Below are positions 35,920-44,968 of a DNA stretch of 64,000 nucleotides, in pieces (the first letter of the stretch is position 1; each line of letters begins with the position of its first letter). Source of the stretch: Flavobacteriales bacterium. Lineage in GTDB: Bacteria; Bacteroidota; Bacteroidia; Flavobacteriales_F; PHOS-HE28. Below the pieces are notes generated by a model. The model was not told the DNA's origin. It was given only the letters and a program-made list of their open reading frames with translations, and made no database searches. Location: the NCBI GenBank assembly GCA_016702645.1, contig JADJDP010000002.1, positions 124,001 to 188,000 of the forward strand. Reading direction: 5' to 3'. The translations under genes and the position numbers were made by a program.

Positions 35920-36542
35920 TTTCCGCCGTTCACTGCATCCATGGAGTATGTGACCTCCCCCGAAGAAGGACGTGCCGCGCAGGATCGGTCCACCATCCCA
36001 GTGGCGTCGGTGATGCCCGACCAGGCGCCGCCCGACGGCGATGCCGTATACTGGAGCGGGTCAAGCGCGCATTCATCCGGATCGCCGCTCACCAAGGTGA
36101 TCTCCGGTTCCATCATCGCCGTGATCGTTTGCGTTGCAGACATGGGGCATCCAGAGACCGGGTCACTGACCACATAAGTCAGTTCGAAGTCTCCCGGGCC
36201 GGAAGGGGTGAAGAAGTTCAGCGATACACCCTCCCCGCTCCAAGTGCCGTCAGATGGCAGGGCGTGTTCCAAGGGATACGGATCGCCGAACACGCAAAGC
36301 GTATCGAAGGGTGTGAGCTCAATGGACGATGTGTTCGTTGCTGGCAGTAGGTTTGCGAACCACGTCACGATCGAATCCGAGTGCGCGAGTATGAGGTCCT
36401 GCGCACCATCGCCGTTTAGATCGGCAGTCCGGATCAAACGAATGCCCGGTTCACTTACCCAGGAGAGGTACGGAGCGAAGGCATCCAGTTGTGCATCGAA
36501 CAACGACCAGTTGAGTGTGTCACTCTCGGCCCTGACGACCAC
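35895..36542 (-). CDS. FG-GAP/P-domain protein, middle fragment
   Basis: Starts with the end of an FG-GAP repeat (IRTADLNGDGAQDLILAHSD), then Ig-like repeats (PFDTLCVFGDPYPLEHALPS; GDFELTYVVSDPVSGCPM). FG-GAP repeats form beta-propellers with a calcium-binding DxDxDG loop, seen here as DLNGDGAQD. Confidence 0.65.
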   Translation of the reverse strand: MVVRAESDTLNWSLFDAQLDAFAPYLSWVSEPGIRLIRTADLNGDGAQDLILAHSDSIVTWFANLLPATNTSSIELTPFDTLCVFGDPYPLEHALPSDGTWSGEGVSLNFFTPSGPGDFELTYVVSDPVSGCPMSATQTITAMMEPEITLVSGDPDECALDPLQYTASPSGGAWSGITDATGMVDRSCAARPSSGEVTYSMDAVNGGNCLGAVIS

Positions 36543-36913
36543 AAGGCACTCGCTGTGTTACCGCACCCCAGATGGGCCAACCAACCAGTATGTTCGAAGG
36601 GAACAGCCGGAGCGATCCTTTGGGTAATGAAAGAATGGAAACCACCGGAATCGGCGGCGAAATTTTCCGCCCAAACCGGTGTGTCTTCGTTGGCAGCGTC
36701 GGCCACGTCGAGGTCCTCATCATCATCCACATCGATCAGTTGCAGCTGACCAGGACCAACAAAAGAGGCCCCACCAGTCCACGGGCTCAGCAAGGTATCA
36801 GTCCAACTATTCCCAGCACCACCTGAGTTCAGCATGACTCGGACTTGGCCATCATAGTATTGGACCACTACGTCTTTAGTGCCGTTCGGATCGAGATCCC
36901 CGGTGACAAGCAC
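36455..36913 (-). CDS. FG-GAP/P-domain protein, second propeller fragment
   Basis: Carries VTGDLDPNGTKDVVVQYYDG and LQLIDVDDDEDLDVADAANE, two FG-GAP/VCBS blades with calcium-loop aspartates. The frame goes wrong after GWLAHLGC, near 36560, where the next fragment takes over. Confidence 0.65.
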   Translation of the reverse strand: MLVTGDLDPNGTKDVVVQYYDGQVRVMLNSGGAGNSWTDTLLSPWTGGASFVGPGQLQLIDVDDDEDLDVADAANEDTPVWAENFAADSGGFHSFITQRIAPAVPFEHTGWLAHLGCGNTASALWSSGPRVTHSTGRCSMHNWMPSLRTSPG

Positions 36914-36976
36914 TGCAGGGACATAGGTCCACCTATAGCGGTATAGATCGAATCCGCAGTTGGAAACGAGCCGCCA

Positions 36977-37494
36977 TCATTGATGTACACTTTTCTTTTC
37001 CCTGCGTGCTCGACGTTCACGATAACTTCCCGGGAATGAGCTGCTCATGATATCGCTGCATTTCATGGTGCCGAGCAATCCTTGTCCATGGAGGTCCCCA
37101 ATGGTCTGCGCGGGTCCGAAGGAGCCCAGTCCGTTCACATTGGGAAGCCATACCACCAAGCTATCCTGCCGATTCAATACGACCAGGTCGATATCTCCAT
37201 CCAACTCGATATCCGCGAGGTCGAACGCAAAGTGCCACGACGGAGACCAGTTCGATAGAAATAATGTATCCAAAGTTCCAAAGGTGCCCTGACCATCGAG
37301 GTTTCTGCTCCACACGATGGCACCTGCATTTCGCATGACCAAGTCTTGATGCATATCTCCGTCCAGATCCGCGGTCTTGATGTCTTGCGGTACAAAAAAC
37401 TGTGAAGTGATCGCACCCCAGGACCGAACTGGCCCACAGCAAGGGTGGACGATAGGCATAGGGGAATGAGGTTAAGGGCAATGAAGTGGCGCAT
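36977..37494 (-). CDS. FG-GAP/P-domain protein, N-terminal fragment
   Basis: The gene begins at 37494 with the signal peptide FIALNLIPLCLSSTLAVGQ in one frame and moves near 37430 to the frame carrying VPQDIKTADLDGDMHQDLVM and LADIELDGDIDLVVLNRQD, the first FG-GAP blades. The frame ends at 36977 after another shift. Taken over 34071-37494, at least five indels separate the pieces of one secreted protein of roughly 1,130 residues. Confidence 0.65.
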
Positions 37495-37618
37495 GGGGGT
37501 GGGCTTCTAGAGAGGGAAGCTAGAAGAATAGTCGATCGGTCGTAAGCGCTCCGCCACCTACACACCCATCGCCGCCACCTGCTCGATCGGGCTGGTGAAG
37601 GTGTGCTTGCTGCGGGAG

Positions 37619-37663
37619 TTTTGGTTCGTCGCAGGCCGATAATGGCCTGAACGAGAACCAAAA
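37619..37663. promoter_or_regulatory. Long two-part hairpin in a divergent promoter space
   Basis: Outer stem TTTTGGTTC/GAACCAAAA (37619-37627 with 37655-37663) and inner stem CAGGCC/GGCCTG (37632-37637 with 37644-37649), both perfect. It sits 21 bp before the next start codon, between two divergent genes, so an operator or leader structure is more likely than a terminator. Confidence 0.45.
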
Positions 37664-37684
37664 ACAACCAAACACCTAGTAGCC

Positions 37685-38541
37685 ATGATCACACGTACCG
37701 CCCTTCAACTCGCCCTGGTCCTGCTCTTCTACATGTCACTGAACAGTGCCAAGGCCCAGGAGATCCTTACCAACCAACACCTCATGCAGATGGCCGAATT
37801 GGGCATGGGCGAGGCCATCATCCTGAGCCAGATCGAGAACTCGAACAACGACTTCGACGTGAGCACAAGCGCCTTGATGGCGTTGAAGAAAGCCGGACTG
37901 AGCGATGCGGTGCTGGCCAAAGTGATCGGGGCTGCCAACAACAGCGCCCAGAAGGTGGTGGACCCGAACGATCCCCTAGCGCCGCACCGCCCGGGCATCT
38001 ACTACTTCGATGAGGCCGGTACCATGGTGGAGCTGCTACCCACGGTGACCTCGCAGACCAAGGACAGAGGCCGATTGGGAACCATGCTCTCCTATGGCAT
38101 AGCCAAGACCAAAGTGGTCTCGCAGATCTCCGGGAACCATGCACGCACGCAGCTTCCGACCGCACGCGAGTTCTACTTCTATTTCAACCAGCAGACCTCC
38201 TCCTTCGATCAGAACGCCATCTCCTACTATGGCTTCCAGCAGGCCACCAGCCCCAACGAGTTCACCTCGCACGGCTTGATGAAGTGAAGGGCGTGCGCGA
38301 ATTGGAAACCGGCTCGATGAACAACTACACCTCGGAACTAGGCATCGACGAAAAGCACACCCGCACGTTCGAGATCGTGCCGGTGGGCCCAGGCATCTTC
38401 AAGGCGACGCCTTCTGAACTACCGACCGGTGAGTACTGCTTCGTATACGCAGGTGCTGCCCCCTATGCGCAGACCCAGCAAAAGGTGTACGACTTCGGCG
38501 TCGGCATGGTCACCGGTAGCAGCGTCATCACCCGGCAGTAA
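37685..38541 (+). CDS. Secreted protein with helical N-domain and GEYCFVY C-terminus (one frameshift), copy 1
   Basis: Signal peptide (LALVLLFYMSLNSAKAQ), then ILTNQHLMQMAELGMGEAII and STSALMALKKAGLSDAVLAK, a short helical repeat widely seen in Bacteroidota proteins of unknown role. After a PGIYYFDEAGTMVEL strand segment the frame breaks near 38270 and resumes as GVRELETGSMNNYTSELGID and TGEYCFVYAGAAPY, ending QQKVYDFGVGM. The neighbour at 38572 shares the second half, so these are tandem paralogues. Function unknown. Confidence 0.65.
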
Positions 38542-38571
38542 GCCAACGACAGCCGAACAAAGCACAGGAAC

Positions 38572-39365
38572 ATGACCATGAAGCAGCAGATGGACATAAG
38601 CAACTGCGTAAGGGGTGCTCTTCATGCATGTGCGCAACGCGCCTTCTGCATGGTCCTGAGCGCAACAGCGGCAGTGTCAACGGCGATCGCAATGCCCCAG
38701 GAGCCGTTCGCTCAAATGAGCAACGCATTGGATCACGTGGCGGATACCAACACCACGAATACGATGAGCGATCGCTACGTGGAAACTCCATCAGCTATGC
38801 GTGATGAACCTGGAAGCTCCGGCCCGGCATCTACTACGTAAGTGATACGGGAGGACTTGCACAACTCCGGCCGGGCAATACGATATCGGGCAACCGGGAA
38901 CCGTTTACGAGCTACAGCACCCGCAAGGTGCTGCGACTGACCGGTCCTTCAGCGCCGATCCAGTTTGACGAATTGCCCTCTTTCTACCTGCGCTTTGATG
39001 ACCAAGGCGCGGCTTTCGATAGCAGCGTCTTCGCGGTGCCCGGTTGCCCACACATCGCGAACCCGCGTGACCTCGAGTTGGCCCTGATGGATCCCAAGGC
39101 CGATGCGCGGGAACTGGAAACCGCCCTGATGAACTGCTTTACCTACAGGCCGAACATTGATCCGAACCACCTACGCCCGTTCGACATCGAGCAGATCGCT
39201 CCGCGCACCTTCAAGATCACACTGCGTGAATTGGGCGATGGAGAGTACTGCTTCATCAGTCGCAACGCCGGGCGGAGCGCCTCGCGCTCGATATCGGTAT
39301 TCGACTTCGGCATCCAAAGAACCCAACCCATTCCAACACACCCAAGCCATGAACCAACGAACTAA
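38572..39365 (+). CDS. Paralogue of the preceding gene, copy 2 (one frameshift)
   Basis: The first frame (to 38841) gives an N-terminal membrane/signal segment and SNALDHVADTNTTNTM. A shift near 38825 leads to PGIYYVSDTGGLAQLRPGNT, FYLRFDDQGAAFD, RELETALMNCFTYRPNID and LGDGEYCFISRN, ending SISVFDFGIQR. PGIYY, the RELET segment and GEYCF align with copy 1, but the helical N-domain is missing. The GTG/CTG-type starts in the second frame are internal. Confidence 0.6.
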
Positions 39366-39385
39366 TCAACACGATTCGGAAGTCG

Positions 39386-39604
39386 ATGACGATCACAGGG
39401 ATCCTGTTGGCACTCGTCACCCTTCTATCAGCCTGCCAGAAATGCGAGACCTGTTCCTATAGCTACCCCGTAGGGAACGGAAAGCAGGAGACCTACACCT
39501 TCCCCGAGGTATGTGGGGACAAGATGAACCGCGATGCCCAAGAGAGCGCTTGCCGCACGGCTGCCGCAATGGCCGGCACGACATGTAAATGCAACAAGAG
39601 TTAA
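39386..39604 (+). CDS. Small cysteine-rich lipoprotein
   Basis: A 72-residue lipoprotein: signal sequence with lipobox LLSAC (Cys17), then CQKCETCSYSYPVG, EVCGDKMN, ACRTAAAM and TTCKCNKS. The eight cysteines suggest disulfides. Family not recognised; I see similar small lipoproteins ending in a CxC pair in Bacteroidota, with no known function. Confidence 0.6.
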   Translation: MTITGILLALVTLLSACQKCETCSYSYPVGNGKQETYTFPEVCGDKMNRDAQESACRTAAAMAGTTCKCNKS

Positions 39605-39646
39605 GTCCGTACCTGGATGCCTTTCCCAAAACAAAACCACCGAACC

Positions 39647-40285
39647 ATGGAGCGTCCCATACTCGCCCCGGCGCTAACCGTCTCGGCCACACTGCTCCAA
39701 GGACAGGTCATCACGAAGCTGTCTGAAGGAACATCCTACTCCTTCTACAACCCCGACGACCTCGTGAGCATCGTCCAGAATGCCGCCATTGGCGACACCA
39801 TCATACTGCCAGGAGGGCCGATCAATTTGAGTGGAAGCTTGTTGATCGATAAGCGACTCACGCTCGTTGGCGCTGGCGTTCTGAATATGGGAACACCCGT
39901 GACCGGAACGACCACCATTATCGGAACGAATGTGGGCGGCTTCCAAGAGAAGGTGATGATCCAGTCCCCTGGTGCAGGATCGAGTTTCCATGGGATCGTG
40001 TTCCAAGCACCTGTAGAATTCACAGGGTTCGGTAACAATACGCCATCGTTCTCCGCCTCATTCGTTCGATGCATGTTCACCTATAACCTCTCCATAGGGG
40101 TCTGGTCCTCGCCTGTAGCCACACCAGCGGCTTCCAATGTGCATGTGAAGCATTGCATCTTCCTTAACGAGATCACGAATGCGGGCAGCACTGCTCCGCA
40201 AGGATTCGTTGCAGAGAATTGCATCCTTCAGGAGGGGCTTAGTTTCGGAACGTTCGTTCCAGTGCACAGGTTACCCAATGCCTGA
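39647..40285 (+). CDS. Parallel beta-helix secreted protein, N-terminal part
   Basis: Signal peptide (ILAPALTVSATLLQGQ), then strands typical of a pectate-lyase-like beta-helix (IGDTIILPGGPINLSGSLLI, DKRLTLVGAGVLNMG, SSFHGIVFQAPVEFTG, VHVKHCIFLNEITN). The frame breaks near 40270. No catalytic residues of polysaccharide lyases stand out, so it may be structural. Confidence 0.65.
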   Translation: MERPILAPALTVSATLLQGQVITKLSEGTSYSFYNPDDLVSIVQNAAIGDTIILPGGPINLSGSLLIDKRLTLVGAGVLNMGTPVTGTTTIIGTNVGGFQEKVMIQSPGAGSSFHGIVFQAPVEFTGFGNNTPSFSASFVRCMFTYNLSIGVWSSPVATPAASNVHVKHCIFLNEITNAGSTAPQGFVAENCILQEGLSFGTFVPVHRLPNA

Positions 40286-40293
40286 TCCTGGAT

Positions 40294-40740
40294 ATGACAA
40301 CCAACAATGGCTTCAATCCAGGGGTCAACTTCACCAACAACATCTTCACCCGCAACAGCAGCACCTATGCCTTGAACAGTGCCGCAACGTATTCCAACAA
40401 CCTCTTTGTGCTTCTTGGAGGCGGGGCTGGACTGAATTGGACCGGGGCAACGAACGGTGGTGGGAATGTCACGACCACAATGACCCTTAACAGCATATTC
40501 GAGAGCGTTGGTTCCAACACGACCTTCAATGAGAGCTATAACTACGCGCTCACGAGCACTAGCCCGGGGCAGGGCATTGGCCAGGGAGGCTATGATGCAG
40601 GGATCCATGATGGCCCGGCACCATGGAAAGCAGGGGCTGTCCCCTTTAACCCGCATTGGGTCAGCTTGACGCCAGCGCTTGGGCCTACCAACGGTGGCGT
40701 GATCTCTTTGGACCTCTCGGGCGCTGCCCAGCAAGACTGA
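40294..40740 (+). CDS. Parallel beta-helix secreted protein, C-terminal part
   Basis: Continues the helix: NPGVNFTNNIFTRNSSTYA, SNNLFVLLGGGAGLNWTG, FESVGSNTTFNESYNYAL and the closing DAGIHDGPAPWKAGAVP, which is the usual end of such helices. The final SLDLSGAAQQD is short and no sorting domain is present. Confidence 0.65.
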   Translation: MTTNNGFNPGVNFTNNIFTRNSSTYALNSAATYSNNLFVLLGGGAGLNWTGATNGGGNVTTTMTLNSIFESVGSNTTFNESYNYALTSTSPGQGIGQGGYDAGIHDGPAPWKAGAVPFNPHWVSLTPALGPTNGGVISLDLSGAAQQD

Positions 40741-40746
40741 ACAGCC

Positions 40747-41262
40747 ATGCTACGCCTGATCACATCACTTCTTGTCGTGCTGTTGCTCACAGCAACCTTG
40801 CACGCTCAATCGCCCAACATCGTGGGCTACGAATACTGGTTCGACCAGAACGACGCCACGCGTACCTATGTACCCGTGGTGCCCGCCAGCACCAATGTTG
40901 ACGTGCAGAACGCTCAGTTGAACACGACCGGTCTTGCACTCGGTCAGCATGTGGTGCGTCTGCGATGGAAGGACCAGCCAGCTGCCGCTGAGGCACGCTG
41001 GAGCTCGGTGGTCACACGAGGATTGAGCGTGGGCCAGCCAGGGCAATGGCAGATCATCGCTGTGCGCTACTGGATCGGCACACCGGTCAACGATGCGGAT
41101 CCGATCATCCGCACCAAGTTCTTCGATACGCCGCAAACCGAGCTCGAATACAACGGCCTGCTCGAACTCTGCGGCTATCCGACCGGCTCACAAACGCTCA
41201 AGTTCCAGTTGCTAGACAACCACGATCAGTGGAGCTCGGTGGTGTCGCGTCCGGTCACCTAG
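40747..41262 (+). CDS. Secreted repeat protein, N-terminal part
   Basis: Signal peptide (LITSLLVVLLLTATLHAQ), then VGYEYWFDQNDATRTYVP, LGQHVVRLRWKDQPAAAEAR and LKFQLLDNHDQWSSVVSRPV, strands frequently found before PKD-like repeats in Bacteroidota surface proteins. The stop at 41260 is premature; the same protein continues in the next frame. The whole gene spans 40747 to 43020. Confidence 0.65.
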   Translation: MLRLITSLLVVLLLTATLHAQSPNIVGYEYWFDQNDATRTYVPVVPASTNVDVQNAQLNTTGLALGQHVVRLRWKDQPAAAEARWSSVVTRGLSVGQPGQWQIIAVRYWIGTPVNDADPIIRTKFFDTPQTELEYNGLLELCGYPTGSQTLKFQLLDNHDQWSSVVSRPVT

Positions 41263-42140
41263 TGAATGCTGCTGGCAACTTGGGGACCCCTGCCATCACC
41301 GCATCAGCCAACACCTTCTGTCCCGGCGATGTGGTCACATTCACGGCTACACCGCAAACCGGACCGGGGTTCGCTACGCCCACTGGCTATAGCTGGCAGC
41401 TGCCAAGCGGCAATGGCTGGAGTTCGCAGTCATCCAGCGGTAATACCATCGTTGTCACCATCGGCAGTGTTGCCGGAACGGTGCAAGCCGCTGCCACGAA
41501 CTTCTGCGGAAGTAGCTCGTTCGCATCCTTCGCTGTGAACATTCCTTCTGTGCCCATCCAGCCCAGCGCCATCCTAGGTCCGTTGCAAGCATGTATTGGA
41601 AGTGATGCCACCTTCTCGACGCCACAAGTGTCCGGTGTCACCTACGCCTGGTCGATCACTCCTTGGGGAGGCCCGGGCGGACCTTCTGCTTCCATCCAAA
41701 CGACCATCGGAGCGACGAATGCGACCATCACCGTGACGCCATACAATAGTTGTGGCGTCGCCGGACCACCGCGTATGGAAACGATCATTGTTACCGCTCC
41801 GCCCAGTGCGGGTGAGGATGGTACCCTGGCGATCTGCTCCAACGGTCCAGCTACCAGCCTCTTCCCCCAGTTGCAAGGGACACCAGGCGCTGGTGGCGTG
41901 TGGAGGCACAACGGGGTTGTCGTCTCCGGGATATACAACCCCGCGACCAATGTCCCGGGGGTATACACGTACACCGTCAGCGGCAGCGGCCCATGCCCAG
42001 ACGCCTCAGCGAACGTGCTGGTCACCGAGCCTCAGATGCCCAACGCGGGGTTCGATGAAGCGCTGACCCTCTGCACCAACGCCGCCGCTGTGCTCATGAC
42101 CAATCAACTCGGCGGGGCGCCCCAAAATGGTGGTAGTTGA
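41263..42140 (+). CDS. Secreted repeat protein, Ig/PKD-like middle part
   Basis: Reads GHLVNAAGNLGTPAITASAN, PGDVVTFTATPQTGPGF, LQACIGSDATFSTPQVSGV, TYAWSITPWGGPGGPSA, and then repeats of the kind GIYNPATNVPGVYTYTVSG. The frame is open upstream (from 41046) in shadow of the first fragment, and ends at 42140 by a frameshift. Confidence 0.65.
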
Positions 42141-43020
42141 GCGGGCCGAGCCCTACCAGCGGTTTCTTCGACCCCGCGACCATGTCGCCCGGTGTTTATA
42201 CATACACCATAAATGGCGTGACCCCTTGCGCCGATGCCAGCGCCTCGCTGACGATCACCGTGCATCAGGCACCCAATGCTGGAGTTGGCGGCCTTCTCGA
42301 ATTGTGTGCTGGCACACCCCCAGTGACGCTCATCAATGCGCTCACCGGCGGCCCCGCGCTGAATGGCAGTTGGACCGGACCGGACGGACCGTTTGTTGGG
42401 ATCTTCCAACCAGGCCAAAGCGCGGAAGGGACTTACGTCTACACCGTACCGGGAACAGGCGCTTGCACGGATGCCAGCGCCAGTCTTGAAGTGAACGTGA
42501 TGGACCTTGTTCTCTCCGGCATCGACGGCCCAACTTGGGTGGATTCCGTGGAGACCTTGGTTTACACGGCTCTTCCTGCTTTGGCCGATGCCGATTCCAT
42601 CGTGTGGTCCTTGCCACCAGGATGGTCCTGGAATGATCCAGAGCCTACGGATTCAACGGCCTACGTTCTCCCGCCCGCAGAAGCGGGTGCCGGATCCATA
42701 TGCGCGCAAGCCTACGGTGGAGGATGCGACGGTGATGTGGTGTGCATCTTTGTCGATGTCACTGTGGGTATGGAGGATCAGGCGGATGATCGACTCGGGC
42801 TGGTGGTTTACCCCAACCCGAGAACGGCTGTTTCAACCTGCAGTTTGCAGGACCTCCGGAGTTCACGGAAGTGCAAGTGCTGAACTCGCTCGGGCAACAG
42901 GTAGCCGCTCTCCAACTTAGTTCGGGGAACGCGGTTGTCGATCTGGAGTCGCTTGCTACTGGTGCCTACACATTGCATTGGGCGAGCCAGACGCGGAGGG
43001 AAAGAAGCCCTTGGTTGTAA
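42137..43020 (+). CDS. Secreted repeat protein, C-terminal part with type IX sorting domain
   Basis: Two more repeats (FDPATMSPGVYTYTINGV; GIFQPGQSAEGTYVYTVPG), a last Ig-like domain, then LGLVVYPNPR. Near 42835 the frame shifts and the sorting domain continues as FNLQFAGPPEFTEVQVLNS, LGQQVAALQLSSG and LATGAYTLHWASQTRR to the stop at 43018-43020. Proteins with this tail are exported by the type IX system and anchored or released after cleavage. Confidence 0.65.
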
Positions 43021-43046
43021 TCCACTGAAGTAACCCGGTCAGGAAG

Positions 43047-43082
43047 AGGTCACTCCGGGTCTCCGGGGTGGCCTTTTTCTTC
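43047..43082 (+). terminator. Rho-independent terminator
   Basis: A 12-bp stem with three G-T pairs (43047-43058 with 43063-43074) and a four-base loop, followed by TTTTTCTT. It ends the secreted-protein gene. The best terminator in the window. Confidence 0.8.
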
Positions 43083-43232
43083 CGGATGCCATTGTCCACC
43101 TCTTACGTGGGCAAGCGCAATTAGGCCGCACCGTCCATCTACGCGACGCTCCCGACCAGCTGCTGCGCGACCGTGCTTTGGTCATGAGCTTGGTGAGGGC
43201 AACTCGATCCTGCTAACGCTAGACTCACCAAG

Positions 43233-43502
43233 ATGTCGAACACTTCCACTTCAACCAGCGCTGGAAGAAGCCGACGCGGGTTCTTGCTTCTACTTTTCGT
43301 TGTTGCGTGCTGGCACACTTGGCGCGCAACGGCCCAACAGAAGGTCTTCGACCTCGGCGTGGGTAAGGAGGCGGCAGTAGCATGGTCAGCGACCAATGAG
43401 ACTCAAGATCACCGAACCAAGCTTAGGAACAGAACGATTATTAAGCAGCGCGACACCAGGAACATGGCGACCACACAACATTCAGCGATCAAGGTCTTTT
43501 AG
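43233..43502 (+). CDS. Short secreted remnant related to the 37.7-39.4 kb paralogues
   Basis: An 89-residue frame with a signal segment (FLLLLFVVACWHTWRATA) followed directly by QQKVFDLGVGKEA, which resembles the end of copy 1 (QQKVYDFGVGM). The rest is polar and unremarkable. It may be a degraded third copy that kept only its two ends, or a chance open frame. The 500-bp gap between the terminator and the PKD gene holds nothing else I can identify. Confidence 0.35.
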   Translation: MSNTSTSTSAGRSRRGFLLLLFVVACWHTWRATAQQKVFDLGVGKEAAVAWSATNETQDHRTKLRNRTIIKQRDTRNMATTQHSAIKVF

Positions 43503-43526
43503 GCATAATATCCTAATTTGACCACG

Positions 43527-44915
43527 ATGACCGGGCCATTCCTTTTTTGGATCAAACAAGGATCAATGATCCTTGTGCCTTTGATCTGTCTCGGAAACCC
43601 GATGGTGGGTTTGGCGCAAACGATCACCGTCGCGCCTAGCAACCAGCCCCCTTACTGCGGGCAGGAGATCATTACCTTGATCGCATCTGGTGTACCATGT
43701 GGCCCAGGTAGCCCGGCTCAATGGTCGATCAGCAACGGTACGCAGACCTCGGGGCTCAGCCCCCTCACCGACCCATGTCAGTTCACTGCGGTATTTGGGG
43801 TTGGGTGCTGGGATGTGGCTTTGACCATCAACGGTACCACCTATCCCACCATTGCTAGTGTGTTTTGCGTGAACCCCTTCCCGACCGCCTCCTTTACGGT
43901 CGATGCAACGAACATCTGTGAAGGGGGGTGCATTGTGTTCACCGACACGAGTTCACCCGCAGGGCAGATAGATAGCCGGACATGGACCGGGCTCCCTTGC
44001 CCGGAAGGAGGTGCGGGGCTGGCTACGTTCACCTGCTGCTTCCCGGCTGCAGACACATACTACCCCGACCTCACGGTCTTCTCCACCGGCTGTCCGGATG
44101 CTGTTCTTGACAGCATCCCTATCGTGGTGAGCAATACTTACCCAACGGCAGCTTTCACCCCTACCAATGTCCTCGATTGTCCAGCCCCCTTGGATCTCGA
44201 TCTAGTGAATACATCGACACCAAGCTCGGTGAGTTCTGTGTGGGTGCTAACGAGCGCTGCAACCGGAGATACGGCCTGCGAAGTGATGACGGCCGACCTG
44301 TTCTGTAGTGGTCTGGACGTCGGCGACTATGAAGCCTGCCTCACTGTCACAAACGCCGATGGATGCAGTCATCAAGTCTGTCACCCGGTCACGATTTTCG
44401 ATCAGCCTCTACTGAACATCACAGTGGGACCATCGCCAACATGCGCGAATGTGCCGGTCAGCTTCTCCACTGCTGGGACACTTCCTGCTTCGCCAACATC
44501 AGTGGAGTGGAACATCGGTTGTGACGGCACCATCGACGGCATGGGACAGAATTGGAACTACTCTTTCCCCACAGCGGGCATTTACAATGTATGCGCACAT
44601 GTGGAGTACTCCCCCACCTGCTGGGCCGACACCACGTTCACCATCGAGGTATTTGCACCCTTGGATGCCGCGTTCACGCCCGGTGACACCACTGTATGCT
44701 TCGAGCCGGTCAACTTGTCCTTCACGAACCAGTCCACTGGGTCAGGAATCTTGGGCTTTAGCTGGAGGGTGAACGGCACCGAACAGGGTACTACCATGGA
44801 TTTCAATTGGACCTTCAATGCCCCAAGCACGGTGCAGTTGGTTGTGACCAACAGCATGGGCTGTACGGCCACGGAACATCACGGTGACCGTAGACCTGCC
44901 TGGAGATCACCCTGA
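43527..44915 (+). CDS. Giant PKD-type surface protein, N-terminal part
   Basis: The gene spans 43527-49352, roughly 1,940 residues. This piece has a signal peptide (MILVPLICLGNPMVGLAQ) and four to five PKD-like repeats such as FPTASFTVDATNICEGGC, YPTAAFTPTNVLDCPAPL, LLNITVGPSPTCANVPVSFS and LDAAFTPGDTTVCFEPVNLS, rich in cysteine. PKD domains are extracellular beta sandwiches. The frame ends after SMGCTATE by a shift near 44870. Confidence 0.75.
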   Translation: MTGPFLFWIKQGSMILVPLICLGNPMVGLAQTITVAPSNQPPYCGQEIITLIASGVPCGPGSPAQWSISNGTQTSGLSPLTDPCQFTAVFGVGCWDVALTINGTTYPTIASVFCVNPFPTASFTVDATNICEGGCIVFTDTSSPAGQIDSRTWTGLPCPEGGAGLATFTCCFPAADTYYPDLTVFSTGCPDAVLDSIPIVVSNTYPTAAFTPTNVLDCPAPLDLDLVNTSTPSSVSSVWVLTSAATGDTACEVMTADLFCSGLDVGDYEACLTVTNADGCSHQVCHPVTIFDQPLLNITVGPSPTCANVPVSFSTAGTLPASPTSVEWNIGCDGTIDGMGQNWNYSFPTAGIYNVCAHVEYSPTCWADTTFTIEVFAPLDAAFTPGDTTVCFEPVNLSFTNQSTGSGILGFSWRVNGTEQGTTMDFNWTFNAPSTVQLVVTNSMGCTATEHHGDRRPAWRSP

Positions 44916-44968
44916 CCAACATTCCGTTTGGTGTCTGCGCCGGCCAGGCCTTCCAACCGGACTTCAAT

